DNA from: Schizophyllum amplum
Taxonomy: Eukaryota > Basidiomycota > Agaricomycetes > Agaricales > Schizophyllaceae
Length of the DNA: 27,595 nt
Direction of reading: 5' to 3'
Assembly: GCA_007026445.1 (NCBI GenBank)
Contig: VDMD01000230.1
Location: 1-27,595, forward strand
Positions 9,525 to 18,321 of this stretch are shown here, piece by piece. How positions within the stretch are numbered: the stretch's first letter is position 1; every line of letters starts with the position of its first letter. A model generated the notes under the pieces. The model ran no database searches and was not told where the DNA came from. It worked only from the letters and a program-made list of their open reading frames with translations. A program made the position numbers and the translations under genes.

Positions 9525-9893
9525 TTCGTCCGACATTTTTCGGCCGGTTTGGGGGCTTTTCGTCCGACTTTTCCTCAGACCTTGTGGTCCAGACCGGTCT
9601 TTTTTGGCGGTCACGTGACGCAAATTTGATTATTTTTCTCGGAAGTTTCCGATGGCTTTCTTTTGCACCTGGAAAGGTGCTCGCGCGCGCTCAGACGGCT
9701 GCCCGAGCCTGTAGGAGGCGGGATCGAACCCAAAACCTTCTGTTAGGGCCTAATTTGGGCTTCAAACTGGGGGTGAACACCCTCTCACTAGACAATTCGT
9801 CCGACATTTGTGTGCGACGTCGCGAGGATTTCAACCGTTTCGTCCGACAAAATATCCGACTTGGGGGGTCCAAAATCTCAAATTTCGTCCGAC
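9525..9893 (+). repeat. Five dispersed copies of TTCGTCCGAC inside the transposon
   Basis: Exact copies start at 9525, 9559, 9796, 9839 and 9884, all on the plus strand, with a shortened TATCCGAC near 9853. Two lie in the left half and three in the right half. Their common orientation rules out simple hairpin pairing. They could be transposase-binding subterminal repeats. Confidence 0.85.
9720..9795 (-). other. tRNA-like segment with Pol III A and B box matches
   Basis: On the minus strand, GGTTCGATCCC (9720-9730) fits the B-box consensus fully. TTGTCTAGTGA (9785-9795) differs from the tRNA A-box form TGGTCTAGTGG at two positions. The boxes start about 65 nt apart, somewhat wide for a tRNA. 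The T-arm stem pairs for only two to three base pairs, so this is not a functional tRNA gene. A tRNA-derived (SINE-like) remnant inside the transposon is possible. Confidence 0.35.
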
Positions 9894-9931
9894 ATCGGGA
9901 ACTGCCCTCACCACCTATTATCAGGGGTCCT

Positions 9932-9939
9932 GAAGAGCC
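9932..9939 (+). repeat. Right copy of 8-bp target site duplication
   Basis: GAAGAGCC directly follows the right terminal inverted repeat and is identical to 9459-9466. Confidence 0.85.
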
Positions 9940-10221
9940 ACGGTCAAATCTGGGTCAGATCATAGATGGGAACGGAATCTAAGTATCCCCATTCGGCCCT
10001 CAAGGGCTTCCTATTCGGAAAGTGAGGTGTTGCGGCGGACTCTATCGCAGGGTCTCGTTCTTCAGACATGCGGCTCCGTTGTTTCACCTATACTAACCTT
10101 GCTTTACACGCTGACATTCTGGCTGTGAAAGAAACTGGTTCATCTTGTTTATATTGCTGCATTCCAACTCGAAGTCTGCTTCAATCGCTGCCCCATCGGT
10201 AGCTACCCCTGCTCATCGACC

Positions 10222-11326
10222 ATGGAAGAAACACCGCGAACGATCATAAACGACGATCCCAATACTTGGGATATCGCCTGGTACGTGCGATCTTTGTGAT
10301 TTGCAACAGCGTACTTCATAAGTGCGGTTCCGCGTTTCTCGCGCGGGGACGACACGTCCACAAAACCCCCTGCCATCCTCACGACTGCCATCTCAAAACA
10401 CCAAATATGTATCAAAGTACACTGATATATCTGCTGATCATCTAAACAGGAGAAAGAACATCACCCCTTGGGATAAGGACAAGCCTCAGCCAGCTTTGCG
10501 CGAGGTTGTCGAGTCGGGTGCGGTCGAGCTACCGAGAGGCGAGTTCAAGACGGCACTCGTGCCCGGATGCGGTTCGGTGAGTGTGGTTTATATGCTCGGT
10601 CTTGATAGCTGCAACAAAGCAGGTCTGGGGAAACTGGATACTGAACACCGACGCGCAGGGGAATGATGTTGCGTACTTCGCCGCTACACTGGGAATCACC
10701 ACTGTCGGCGTCGATGTCTCCGCGAAGGCTGTCGAGGTGGCGAACGAGTGAGTAGGGTCTCGGATTGGGTTATGGGCCTAGGGATCGATTAGGGCTTCAG
10801 AGTTCTTCGACGGTCATCGTCAGACTCGTATGGTCATCTTCAGGCTCTTCTGGTGTTCCAGAGACTTGGCCGCTCCTAGACTGACACCACCGTCTTAAAT
10901 AGGAGACTCGCCGCGTCCGATGCAACGACGCGGGCTCTGGTGCAGTTCCAGGCAGCCGACTTTTTCAGCTTGACCGGCCAGTATGACCTGGTGTACGACT
11001 ATACGTGAGTAGACTCACCTCACCCAAAGCCGCTCAACTCACCCACCTCCCCACGCAGCTTCTTCGTCGCCATCCCGCCCAAGCGGCGTGCAGAGTGGGC
11101 AGCACAGATGTCGCAACTGGTGCGGCGCGGTGGGCTGCTGATGACGCTTGTGTACCCGATCGCGGAGGCGGACAAGGGGTGGGGGCCGCCGTGGTTTTTG
11201 CGCCCAGAGCACTATGACGAGGTCCTTAAATCGGAGGAATGGGAGAAAGTCTGCGACGAGGCGCCCAAGGCGAGCGAAGGCGACCATATTGGGCGCGAGA
11301 GGATGGTGATCTGGCGCCGGGTCTGA
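10222..11326 (+). CDS. TPMT-family SAM-dependent methyltransferase, copy 2
   Basis: Five exons (10222-10280, 10450-10576, 10659-10747, 10903-11004 and 11059-11326) give 214 aa. All four introns fall at the same codon and phase as in the copy at 229-1541, and exon 3 is 89 nt in both. Shared motifs are DPNTWDIAW, ITPWDKDKPQPALRE, LVPGCGSGNDVAYFA (SAM motif I), TVGVDVS, AADFF, YDLVYDYTFFVAIPP and the C-terminal WFLRPEHYDEV...RERMVIWRRV. The size is close to the compact form of the family and it lacks the acidic insertion of copy 1. A SAM-dependent thiol or halide methyltransferase role is likely; the acceptor is unknown. It ends 138 bp from the stop of PEX13 on the other strand, so the 3' UTRs may overlap. 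The start is the first ATG that joins the conserved N-terminus. Confidence 0.88.
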
Positions 11327-11464
11327 CGAGCTCTGGGGAATCGCCAAGACAGACGCGCATGTTGAAGAAATTAGAAGACAGCGTGCGATAAGCAATATGT
11401 ACAAAGTACAAAATCCAGAGGTGGACGGAGAATAAATACCATAGCGAGTGTGAAAACGGCCCCT

Positions 11465-12694
11465 TCATGGGTCGACCTTCTTCTCCTTCCGTTCGATGAG
11501 ATCCACCCACTTGCGCGGGAACCAGCCTTCGCGGCCGTCCCGCGTCCTGCCCTTCCACCACTCCCCGTCGGGCACCTCCAATCTCGGGTCGACCTCTGCA
11601 CCCGTCCGCGGGTCCAGCTTGCCCATGACTGCAACGATCTCGTTCTCCTTCAGGCCGAGTTCATTCTGGTTTGTCGGCTCGAATGGGTACAGGGCGCGCG
11701 CGAACGTCAGCTTGGCCGGATCGAGAGGCGACAGCGGGGAGCCGGGTATGCCCAGCAGAGCCTGCTGCTCCTGCTGCCGCTTGGCGAGTATGCGAATGAG
11801 CTTCGTCATGGCATACGGAATGCCGAGGACGGCGAGCAAGAAGATGAAGATGGGCTTCTTGCTGATCTTTTGCGGGGGACCGCCGGGGCCGCCTGCCGCA
11901 GGGATGGGGCGGCCGTTGACGAAGTCGCGGAACTCGCCCTCGAGGCGGGCGGCGCCGGCGGGGCGACCGGTGAGCGTCTCGCGCATCCAGCGAACGAGGC
12001 CGAAGAGCCCGAGCACGCTCCCGAGGGCGTTGCGCAAGTGGCCGAATTGCTCGATGACGCCGACCATGGCGAAGAAGCTGGAGTGGGTCGCCATGAAGGT
12101 GGACTCAAGCATCTGCGCGACGCCGGAGAAGGTCTGCACGATGGACTGGATGAGGCCGAAGGTCTGCTGTGTGGTGGACTCGAGGGTTTGTGTGAGGGAG
12201 GGTACTGGCTGGCCGTTGGCATCCAGCTGGGGTTGGCCGGGGAACATGCCCCCCATTCCGCCGTAGCCCATACCCATGCCCATACCACCGTAGCCCATAC
12301 CACCACCATATCCACCATATCCCATCCCGCCATAGCCGCCGTATGACGATCCCATCCCGCCGTATGTTGAACCTATACCGCCGTATGTCGATCCCATACC
12401 GCCGTACCCGCCGTACCCTCCATAACTGCTGCCGTACCCTCCAAGCGTCGACGTCCCAAGCCGTGAGTAGGGTGACGCGCCATATGAGGAATACGGCGCT
12501 ATCGCAGATGAAGTAGCCCCTGGAACCGAGAGGGCGGTCGGTCTTTCCGGGACAGACGGTGCGACTCCCTCTTGAGCGCCCCCCGAAGCTGATGCAGTCG
12601 CTGCTGATGTTTGCGGGGCCGACATTGATGTTGTGAGAACGGGAGCAGCGGCAATAGAGCCAGCGCGTTCCCAGGGCTTTGGTGGTGAGACCAT
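11465..12694 (-). CDS. PEX13: Peroxin-13, peroxisomal import docking protein
   Basis: One intronless frame of 409 codons begins MVSPPKPWERAG, the usual Pex13 N-terminus. A Gly/Tyr/Met-rich region (about residues 95-155, many YGG and MGYGG units) follows. It is the type of domain proposed to form a selective meshwork in the peroxisomal pore. The central region is hydrophobic, with a clear membrane segment at about residues 280-299 (KPIFIFLLAVLGIPYAMTKL). The C-terminus is an SH3 domain (about 329-405) with ALYPF, ENEIVAV, GEWWKGR and GWFPRKWV, which binds Pex14 and Pex5. Pex13 sits in the peroxisomal membrane with Pex14. An in-frame ATG at 12784 would add 30 residues of unconvincing sequence, so the PPKPWER start is preferred. 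Confidence 0.95.
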   Translation of the reverse strand: MVSPPKPWERAGSIAAAPVLTTSMSAPQTSAATASASGGAQEGVAPSVPERPTALSVPGATSSAIAPYSSYGASPYSRLGTSTLGGYGSSYGGYGGYGGMGSTYGGIGSTYGGMGSSYGGYGGMGYGGYGGGMGYGGMGMGMGYGGMGGMFPGQPQLDANGQPVPSLTQTLESTTQQTFGLIQSIVQTFSGVAQMLESTFMATHSSFFAMVGVIEQFGHLRNALGSVLGLFGLVRWMRETLTGRPAGAARLEGEFRDFVNGRPIPAAGGPGGPPQKISKKPIFIFLLAVLGIPYAMTKLIRILAKRQQEQQALLGIPGSPLSPLDPAKLTFARALYPFEPTNQNELGLKENEIVAVMGKLDPRTGAEVDPRLEVPDGEWWKGRTRDGREGWFPRKWVDLIERKEKKVDP

Positions 12695-12858
12695 CTCTCT
12701 TGTTTGTCGCTGCTGCCCGCGATGACCGTCGAGGAAAAGGCGCAAACAGGTGATACCGTACTCCGGACCGGTGGATCCCCGCATCGCTCACGTGACTGCT
12801 CCAACTGAAAACGCGGCCTTTGTTCTCGAAGTCGAACTTCACCTCTGCTGTCGCATTC
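12695..12858. promoter_or_regulatory. Bidirectional promoter, PEX13 / ORC2
   Basis: Only 164 bp separate the two ATG codons. The interval holds CACGTGAC at 12789-12796, a perfect E-box core of the kind bound by fungal bHLH factors. No TATA box is visible. Divergent use of the interval is inferred from gene orientation. Confidence 0.5.
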
Positions 12859-14293
12859 ATGTCTGACCATTCCTCAAGCGACGAGGAGAGCATCGTCTCT
12901 ACAGAATCTCTTCCTCAAGCCTCTGCTAAAGCCAAGGGCAAAAGGAAAGCGGGAGACATCGACGCCGACGATAAAAGGTTCATCGTCCAAACTGCCTTCG
13001 ATTCGTATTTCCTCAATGCATCCTCGCGCTCTCAAACCTCTGCCAATGTCTTCTCGAATCTTCTTGCTCCGCTGTCTGCGGAAGAGTACGCCGATGCCAT
13101 TGGCTCTGCCCATTTCTTCGCCGAAGTACAATCATGTCTGGTCACATCGAAGGCGGCGCGCGACGACCTATTCTCGCGCATGCTACTCGAGCTCCAGGAG
13201 GGGTTCAACATCCTCTGTTACGGGTATGGCTCCAAACGCACCCTGCTGAGCCAATTTGCCACCGAATGCTGCGCCAAGAAGGGCCACGTCGTCGTCGCCA
13301 ACGCCTTCCGTCCGCATTTCACACTGAAGGAAGCCCTGGCGTCCATCGAACGCGTCCCGGGCATCGCAGAGTGGCCGCTAGACTCTAGCACGGTCGAGGG
13401 ACAGACGGCGCGCGCCGTGCGATTTTTCAGCGAACCGGGACAACGCCACCTCTACCTCGTCCTGCACAACATCGACGCCTCCGCTATGCGCACGCCCCGC
13501 GCACGGTCCTGCATTGCGAATCTGGCGGCCTGTCCTGGGATTCACCTCACTGCGTCCATCGACCATATCAACGCGCCGCTGCTCTGGACCTCCGCGGAGG
13601 CGTCCGCGCGCAAAGCCTCTGCTCTAGATGAGGCCTCCGACTTAGCAGTCGGCGCGCGCGGCTTCAACTGGCTGTGGCACGACACGACGACGCTGCTTCC
13701 GTATGACGCCGAGCTCGCGCACGTCGATCGCTCGTCGCTGTCCGCCGCGCACGGGGGCGGCCCTGCGAAGGGAGGACGGCGCGGGGCAGACGCGGGACCG
13801 GCCGCGGCTGGGACGATGGTATCGGAGACGGCCGCGCAGCATGTGCTGTCGTCCGTGACGGCGAAGGCGAAGCGGCTGTTTGCCATGATTGCGACGCGAC
13901 AGCTGGAAAGCATTGCTGCTGGGGCTGAGGGCGAGGAAGGAGGTGCGTGTTTTCTTTTTCAACGAGGTTGTCCGTGTTGCAGCACATTGCCTCGGACGAT
14001 GTCCATACTGGAACGACATGCATCCGAACCACCCAACTATTGACATACACAAAAATGCTAACACGCCCTAAACATCCACAGGAAGCACAAACCTCCAAGC
14101 GCACGCGATCCCGTACGACGTGCTGTTCGCGGCGGCGCGCGACAAATTCATCGCGACGAACGACACGGCGCTGCGCGCGCTGCTCGGGGAGTTTCGCGAT
14201 CACGGTCTGGTCGTGGGGGAGGGCGCCCTCTGGATACCGATGCGGCGCGAGCGGCTGGCGAACGTGCTCAAGACGCTGCCGGAGGAGGCGTGA
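12859..14293 (+). CDS. ORC2: Origin recognition complex subunit 2
   Basis: Two exons (12859-13942 and 14082-14293, with a 139-nt intron) encode 431 aa. After an acidic, Lys-rich disordered N-terminus (about residues 1-40) comes FIVQTAFDSYFLNASSRSQT, a typical Orc2 start of the conserved part. FNILCYGYGSKRTLLSQFA (about 117-135) is the degenerate Walker-A-like GSK element of Orc2. LYLVLHNIDASAMRTP and IHLTASIDHINAPLLW follow as in the family. The C-terminal winged helix is completed by exon 2 (AIPYDVLFAAARDKFIATND, then LVVGEGALWIPM). Orc2 is part of the nuclear complex that marks replication origins. The protein is shorter at the N-terminus than animal Orc2. Residues about 295-325 are Gly/Ala-rich. 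The start follows a short shared promoter with PEX13. Confidence 0.93.
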
Positions 14294-15200
14294 GGTAGCC
14301 CAAGGGGCGCGAAGTACTAGAAAGCGAGGGGGCGGGGAGTCGGATGAGGGCGTGGGATGTTGTGCGAGGAGACGTGACGCTGCCCAAGGAGGGCGGAGGA
14401 GTCGAGCGATTCCTGGAGCGGTCGTTAAGAGCAGCCGACGGCTCGCGAAGCGAAGCTGCTTCGTGACGACGGGTCAGAGCCTGGTGGGCGGTGGGACGAA
14501 ACTCTGGGCGCTGGTATTTTATGCGCCGCAGGAAACGGATCTTTGTGCGTCTCAAGAAGCCGGATTTTTGCGCGCGGCAGGAATTCTATTGTTCTGCTAG
14601 TATATATAAGGGGGTTTTCTCCAACGTCGAGGCAGATGTCAATCCCCCAATCATTCTCGAACGGCCGGACTCGCGACGGTGCTGCAGCGATGTCGACATA
14701 ATTTTACCTGCCATCTCCTAGAGCGACCTCGTTTGCGGTTGAACTTCATGTCCCCGCAGCCGCCAGTGCCACTGGCCCACTGCGGTACCTAACACATGTA
14801 CTGAATGAATACTCCTTCTATGACACCCTCAGGCTGCACGTTCTGAAAGCAAAGATGTGGTATTTACAGGGGACTCTGATTGCATACATAATAAGAAGCC
14901 GTTGGGTGGGAGAGGGCGGGGAAAGTGGGAAAGGGAGAGGCTACAAAATACAGCGGATGGCCGAGCACTGATGGATGGCTACAGGGTCATGCAATGATAG
15001 ATACAGAACGGATACGAGACGAGAGGAGAAACAATTGGAATGAGACGAAGAACGGGACGAGGCACGATGCTTTTGGCTAAAATACAGCAGGAGTGATGGA
15101 GAAGAAGGGAATTCGGAGAAGGGGGGAATGCTACACAAAGATTATAGTCTCTAAAGGGGCTTAACGTGTAGCAAACGGACTGGCAGATATATGATAAAGG
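14294..15200. other. Intergenic region between convergent ORC2 and the 15407 gene
   Basis: No frame with recognisable content is seen in these 0.9 kb. A TATATATAAGGG-like string near 14600 has no plausible gene downstream. The right part is purine-rich on the plus strand, in keeping with the 3' UTR of the minus-strand gene. Confidence 0.45.
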
Positions 15201-15268
15201 AATCAGCGTAAGGTGGGAATCAACGTGATGGAAATCAGCGCGATGGGAGGATCAGCGTGATGAAGGGA
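15201..15268 (+). repeat. Degenerate tandem repeat, about 17 bp x 4
   Basis: Four imperfect units begin with ATCAGCG or ATCAACG followed by TGATGG or a similar string. They lie in the presumed 3' UTR of the minus-strand gene at 15407-16784. Confidence 0.6.
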
Positions 15269-15375
15269 ACGAATCCAATAAAAATATGTAGAACGAGGGG
15301 CACAAGAAGGAAGGTAAGAGGGCGTGATGCAATCATATCAGCGATGAGAATGACGGTGGATGGCACGAGCAGCAT

Positions 15376-15423
15376 CATTGACGGGCAGAATCAACGACGG
15401 GCAGGATCATCGACGGGCAGCTT
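15376..15423 (+). repeat. 16-bp tandem repeat x 3 spanning a stop codon
   Basis: Units at 15376-15391, 15392-15407 and 15408-15423 share the core CGACGGGCAG or TGACGGGCAG. On the minus strand each carries CCCGTC followed two bases later by TGA. The first copy met by the ribosome (15408-15423) encodes the last residues, and the TGA at 15407-15409 ends the protein. Confidence 0.8.
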
Positions 15424-16784
15424 CGACGCGCGGCCGCCTGTTGGGTGTCCCGGTCTGCTCCCAGCGCGCGGCACCCTCGCCCTCGAGCCACTCGCCCGTG
15501 CGCGGGTCGCGCTCGAAGTCCCCGTCGCGGTACCCATATCGCTCCTGCAGCAGCTGCAGCAGCGGGTTGCGCAGCGCGGGATCCATGCGCACGCTCTCCC
15601 CCGGGTGGTAGCTCCCGACGCCGTGCCGCGCGAGGCTCTCCTCGAAGAGCGCCTCGTCGTACGTGCACCCGCAGTTGAGGTGCCCCGGCGGCGCCATGCG
15701 CGGGGGGTACGCGCGCCGCTCGCGCCGCGAGTCGTGCCACGCGCAGAGCGCGTTGCCCGCGCGGTTCAGCGCGCAGAACTGCCGGATGCGTGCGTCGGTG
15801 CGCGCCTGCCACTCGCGCTGGAAGGCGGGGGTTGGCACGCCGGGCCCCGCGCGCCGCGCAAGGGCGTCGCTGAGGTTCCGGATCTCGGCCTGCTGCTGTT
15901 CGTGACGCGCCTCGAGCAGGCGGACGCGCTCGAGGAGCTGTTCGCGCCCGAGGTCCACGGACCCGCCGGAGTACGCGCCGCCGGGCATGTAGGAGGCGGC
16001 GCTGTGGGGGCTGTCGGGCCCGCCGAGGCTGCTTCCGTAGCTGGTGAAGTTATCCGGCAGAGTGGACGGTGGCGATATCGATTCGGGCGACCGGTTGGGG
16101 AACGAGCCTGGTATGGTCGGGTCGAAGCCGCCGTGCGAGGTGTATGCCGACGAGGGTGCAAGCGTGGCGCCGGAGTGGAAGTTGAGGTCGTCCGCGTACA
16201 GGGATGCGCTCGACTGCTGCTGCGCGGGCCAGTTCATGGCGCCCATGCTGAATGCGTCGCCGCCGTGACGAGACAGGTCCATGTCAGGACCGACGACGCC
16301 GGTGAACATGGACTGCGCGTTGCCGGAGCCCGACGAGGAAGACGGTCTAGTGTCCGAGTGGTCGGAAGCGTTGTCCGGGAAGTTAGCGGACAGGTGCTGT
16401 GCGGGCTGAGGTGAGCGGCGTCAGAGCGGCGGGCGAGAGGGCGCGTACCTGGGCCGCATACTGCCTGTAGTACTGATCGTCGTCCGAGCCTGCTCTGCCG
16501 ACTGCCATCCTCGGAGAAGACCATCCGCTGGAGTAGCCTGTGGGCATGGTGTGGTCGCTGGTGCCGTCGGAGCGGGATGCCTTCAGCGGTGCGGGGTAAG
16601 GGCGCACGCGGTTGTTGCTGAGAGTGGTGGCAGACCGAGGGCGGCGCGGCTCCGACAACAGGAGAGACTGCGACGGAAGAGAAGACGAAGAGTGCGTGTA
16701 GAAGAGAGACGTGTCGACGGAGGGCTCTGCCTTAACGGACGGGATGCTAGCTAGCCACTCGAATGTGTGAGAGGAAGGGTCCAT
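15407..16784 (-). CDS. Fungal protein with coiled coil and C-terminal Cys/His domain, function unknown
   Basis: Two exons (16449-16784 and 15407-16405, with a 43-nt intron) encode 444 aa from ATG 16784 (MDPSSHTFEWLASIPSVKAE). Residues 1-260 are Ser/Pro/Gly/Tyr-rich and disordered. A predicted coiled coil follows at about 264-294 (LGREQLLERVRLLEARHEQQ). The C-terminal 130 residues look folded: QFCALNRAGNALCAWHDSRR (Cys323, Cys333, His336), then PPGHLNCGCTYDEAL (His354, Cys357, Cys359), ARHGVGSYHPGESVRMDPAL and LLQERYGYRDGDFERDP. The C-x9-C-x2-H and H-x2-C-x-C spacing could bind zinc. I recall this C-terminus as a conserved basidiomycete block without an assigned function. The coiled coil plus Cys/His block suggests a nuclear or regulatory role, which is inference only. 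Confidence 0.75.
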
Positions 16785-17622
16785 AGACCAAGGCGCAGAT
16801 CGCAGGGGAAGAAGTTATTAGTGATACTGTGTGGCGTGCGTGCGCAGATCGACGAAGCGTGGCGTCGAGGGGAGGGAGTGGGGGGAGACGAGAAGGAGGT
16901 TGAGATGCGCGCGAGGTGGTGAGCTTTTGTATGGGATCATGACGGGAGGGCGACATCAGTGAATGATTGCATCGACTGGTGGGCGGCCTGTGCGAGAGGC
17001 TGTAACACCTTTGGGATTGTTCCCGTTTCACTCTCAAGTGTCTGCCTGAAGCGATGCGTGAATGTTGATCTGCAACGCACGCGACACGGAGCCCTCGCGT
17101 GGGGCCGCGTGGTGCGGGATGCCGCGAGGGTCGGCTACACGCGTGTGTGCGCCACGTTAAAGCCTGCACGAGCGGATCATATCACCACGAGGGGAGCGTT
17201 GAACTTGGTGAGTCACTGGGGCCCTCCCCTTTGCATCTGGCGATACCCAGATTTGACACAGTACATCTTTATTTCATCGCATAAGCACCATCGCAACAGA
17301 CGGTCTGGCGAAAGGCGCAGTGGGTGAGAATTGTCGTGTCCGACGGACCCCGCAAAGCAGTTTGCCGAAGTACCGATTCCGGAGCGCTCGTCTCGTCCGA
17401 CAGAACGCCCGTGAACGAGTTATGAGTGCGCGTTTCAGAAGGAAGAGAAGCTTCCCAGAGTATTCACAGCGGAATTTACCCAAGTCCTTGTATTTCAAGC
17501 CGCTGCTCAGAAATACTTTCGTGCAGGTCGAGTTCAGTAGCGTTTAAATAACGCATCGACCGCGTACAACAACGGCGAAGGACGGACGAAGGATCAGCTT
17601 GAGAACAAGCCGCAGCCCTCGC
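16785..17622. other. Upstream region of the 15407-16784 gene
   Basis: The first 200 bp look like the leader and promoter of the minus-strand gene. No convincing coding frame is seen further right. Two TCCGAC-containing strings (about 17338 and 17394) resemble the motif of the 9467 transposon but lack inverted repeats or a duplication around them. Confidence 0.4.
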
Positions 17623-18271
17623 CTAGGTTGTAATCTGGGGTAGATCTGCACTCATTGAATGCCTTTCACGAGCTCGAAGCGTGCCCGGCCAGGGGACGAT
17701 CATTCGCGTGCTTGATGACCTGCCGCCACTCTTTCGCGCTCGGAAGATTGCGTCTATCGCATCGTCCAAAGTCAGTTTCAGCCCACGAGCGAAAATGATC
17801 TGTGCGCACAGAAGTTGTGTCGATAGAACGGGCTTCCCCGTGTCAGCGTCGGTCTTCACCGCTCTGGTGACTTCGAGGGCCGGACTGCCTTCGCATCTAA
17901 GGGATAGGTCAGTGTTAGACTAGTATGACCAACACAGGGGCTTACAGAAGAAAGAACCGAGGAACAGGGGAACAGTCAATGCGTGGAGGCTGTCCGGGGC
18001 TCTTCTTCGGTTGGCATTCAAAAAACATGGAGACCTCCTCTATGCGACATCGAGAAGCCGGAGCATCATATGGCGGCGAGTTGACTTCCATTGTCGTAAC
18101 AAGGCATGCAAGGCGGGTGTCGAATCCGACCCGCGTCTTGCACCTTGTCTGCGTGTCTTGTTTCCAAAACGAGGTGAGGGGGAACAATAAGAGGTTTCGG
18201 CAAGTGCCGTCGGCATTCCGTACCGGCTTTCCGGCCGCAGTCAAAAATCCGTCCAGCGCGTGTCGACCCAT
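17623..18271 (-). CDS. Doubtful two-exon gene, function unknown
   Basis: On the minus strand a 49-nt interval (17897-17945) has a good donor (GTAAGC), a CTAACAC branch-like site and a TTAG acceptor. It joins two open frames (17946-18271 and 17623-17896) in phase, giving 199 codons. The second exon includes TQLLCAQIIFARGLKLTLDD and AIFRARKSGGRSS. No domain is recognised and codon use is not strongly biased. The ATG at 18271 is only 50 bp from the ATG of adenosylhomocysteinase on the other strand, so the first exon would occupy that gene's promoter. The splice signals are the main support; the first exon may be wrong. Confidence 0.25.
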
Positions 18272-18321
18272 AACTTTTCCTTTCCTTCACCTTCCTCATC
18301 CTCCTCTTTTCAGCGGTCAAA

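Larger units (their letters stand above)
9467..9931. mobile_element. 465-bp non-autonomous DNA transposon (MITE-like)
   Basis: The ends are exact 15-bp inverted repeats: AGGACCCCTGATAAT at 9467-9481 and its reverse complement at 9917-9931. Weaker matching extends to about 34 bp. Immediate flanks are an 8-bp direct duplication, GAAGAGCC. An 8-bp duplication is typical of hAT elements and is also reported for the KDZ group of fungi, so the superfamily is not settled. No transposase is encoded; the frame that crosses it has no recognisable domain. The interior is less GC-rich than the neighbouring genes. It carries five exact copies of TTCGTCCGAC on one strand and a tRNA-like segment on the other. 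It lies between the orphan gene and methyltransferase 2, and has not visibly disrupted either. Confidence 0.85.

Noticed and set aside
9713..9800. Functional tRNA gene
   Set aside because: The B box is perfect, but the T stem does not pair beyond two or three bases, no acceptor stem was found, and the A-to-B spacing is wide. Kept only as a tRNA-like remnant.
11450..12346. Long open frames on the plus strand opposite PEX13
   Set aside because: They mirror the PEX13 codons, including the Gly/Tyr repeats, and show no domain of their own.
13542..14203. Minus-strand open frames opposite ORC2
   Set aside because: Shadow frames of the GC-rich ORC2 coding sequence.
15257..16414. Long open frame on the plus strand (about 385 codons)
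   Set aside because: It lies antisense to the 15407-16784 gene, which has a coherent coiled coil and Cys/His domain. The plus frame is Arg/Ala/Val-rich shadow sequence caused by high GC.
17320..17547. Short Arg-rich frame with two TCCGAC-type strings
   Set aside because: Considered as a relic of the 9467 transposon, but no inverted ends, target duplication or further motif copies were found. The motif match is partial.
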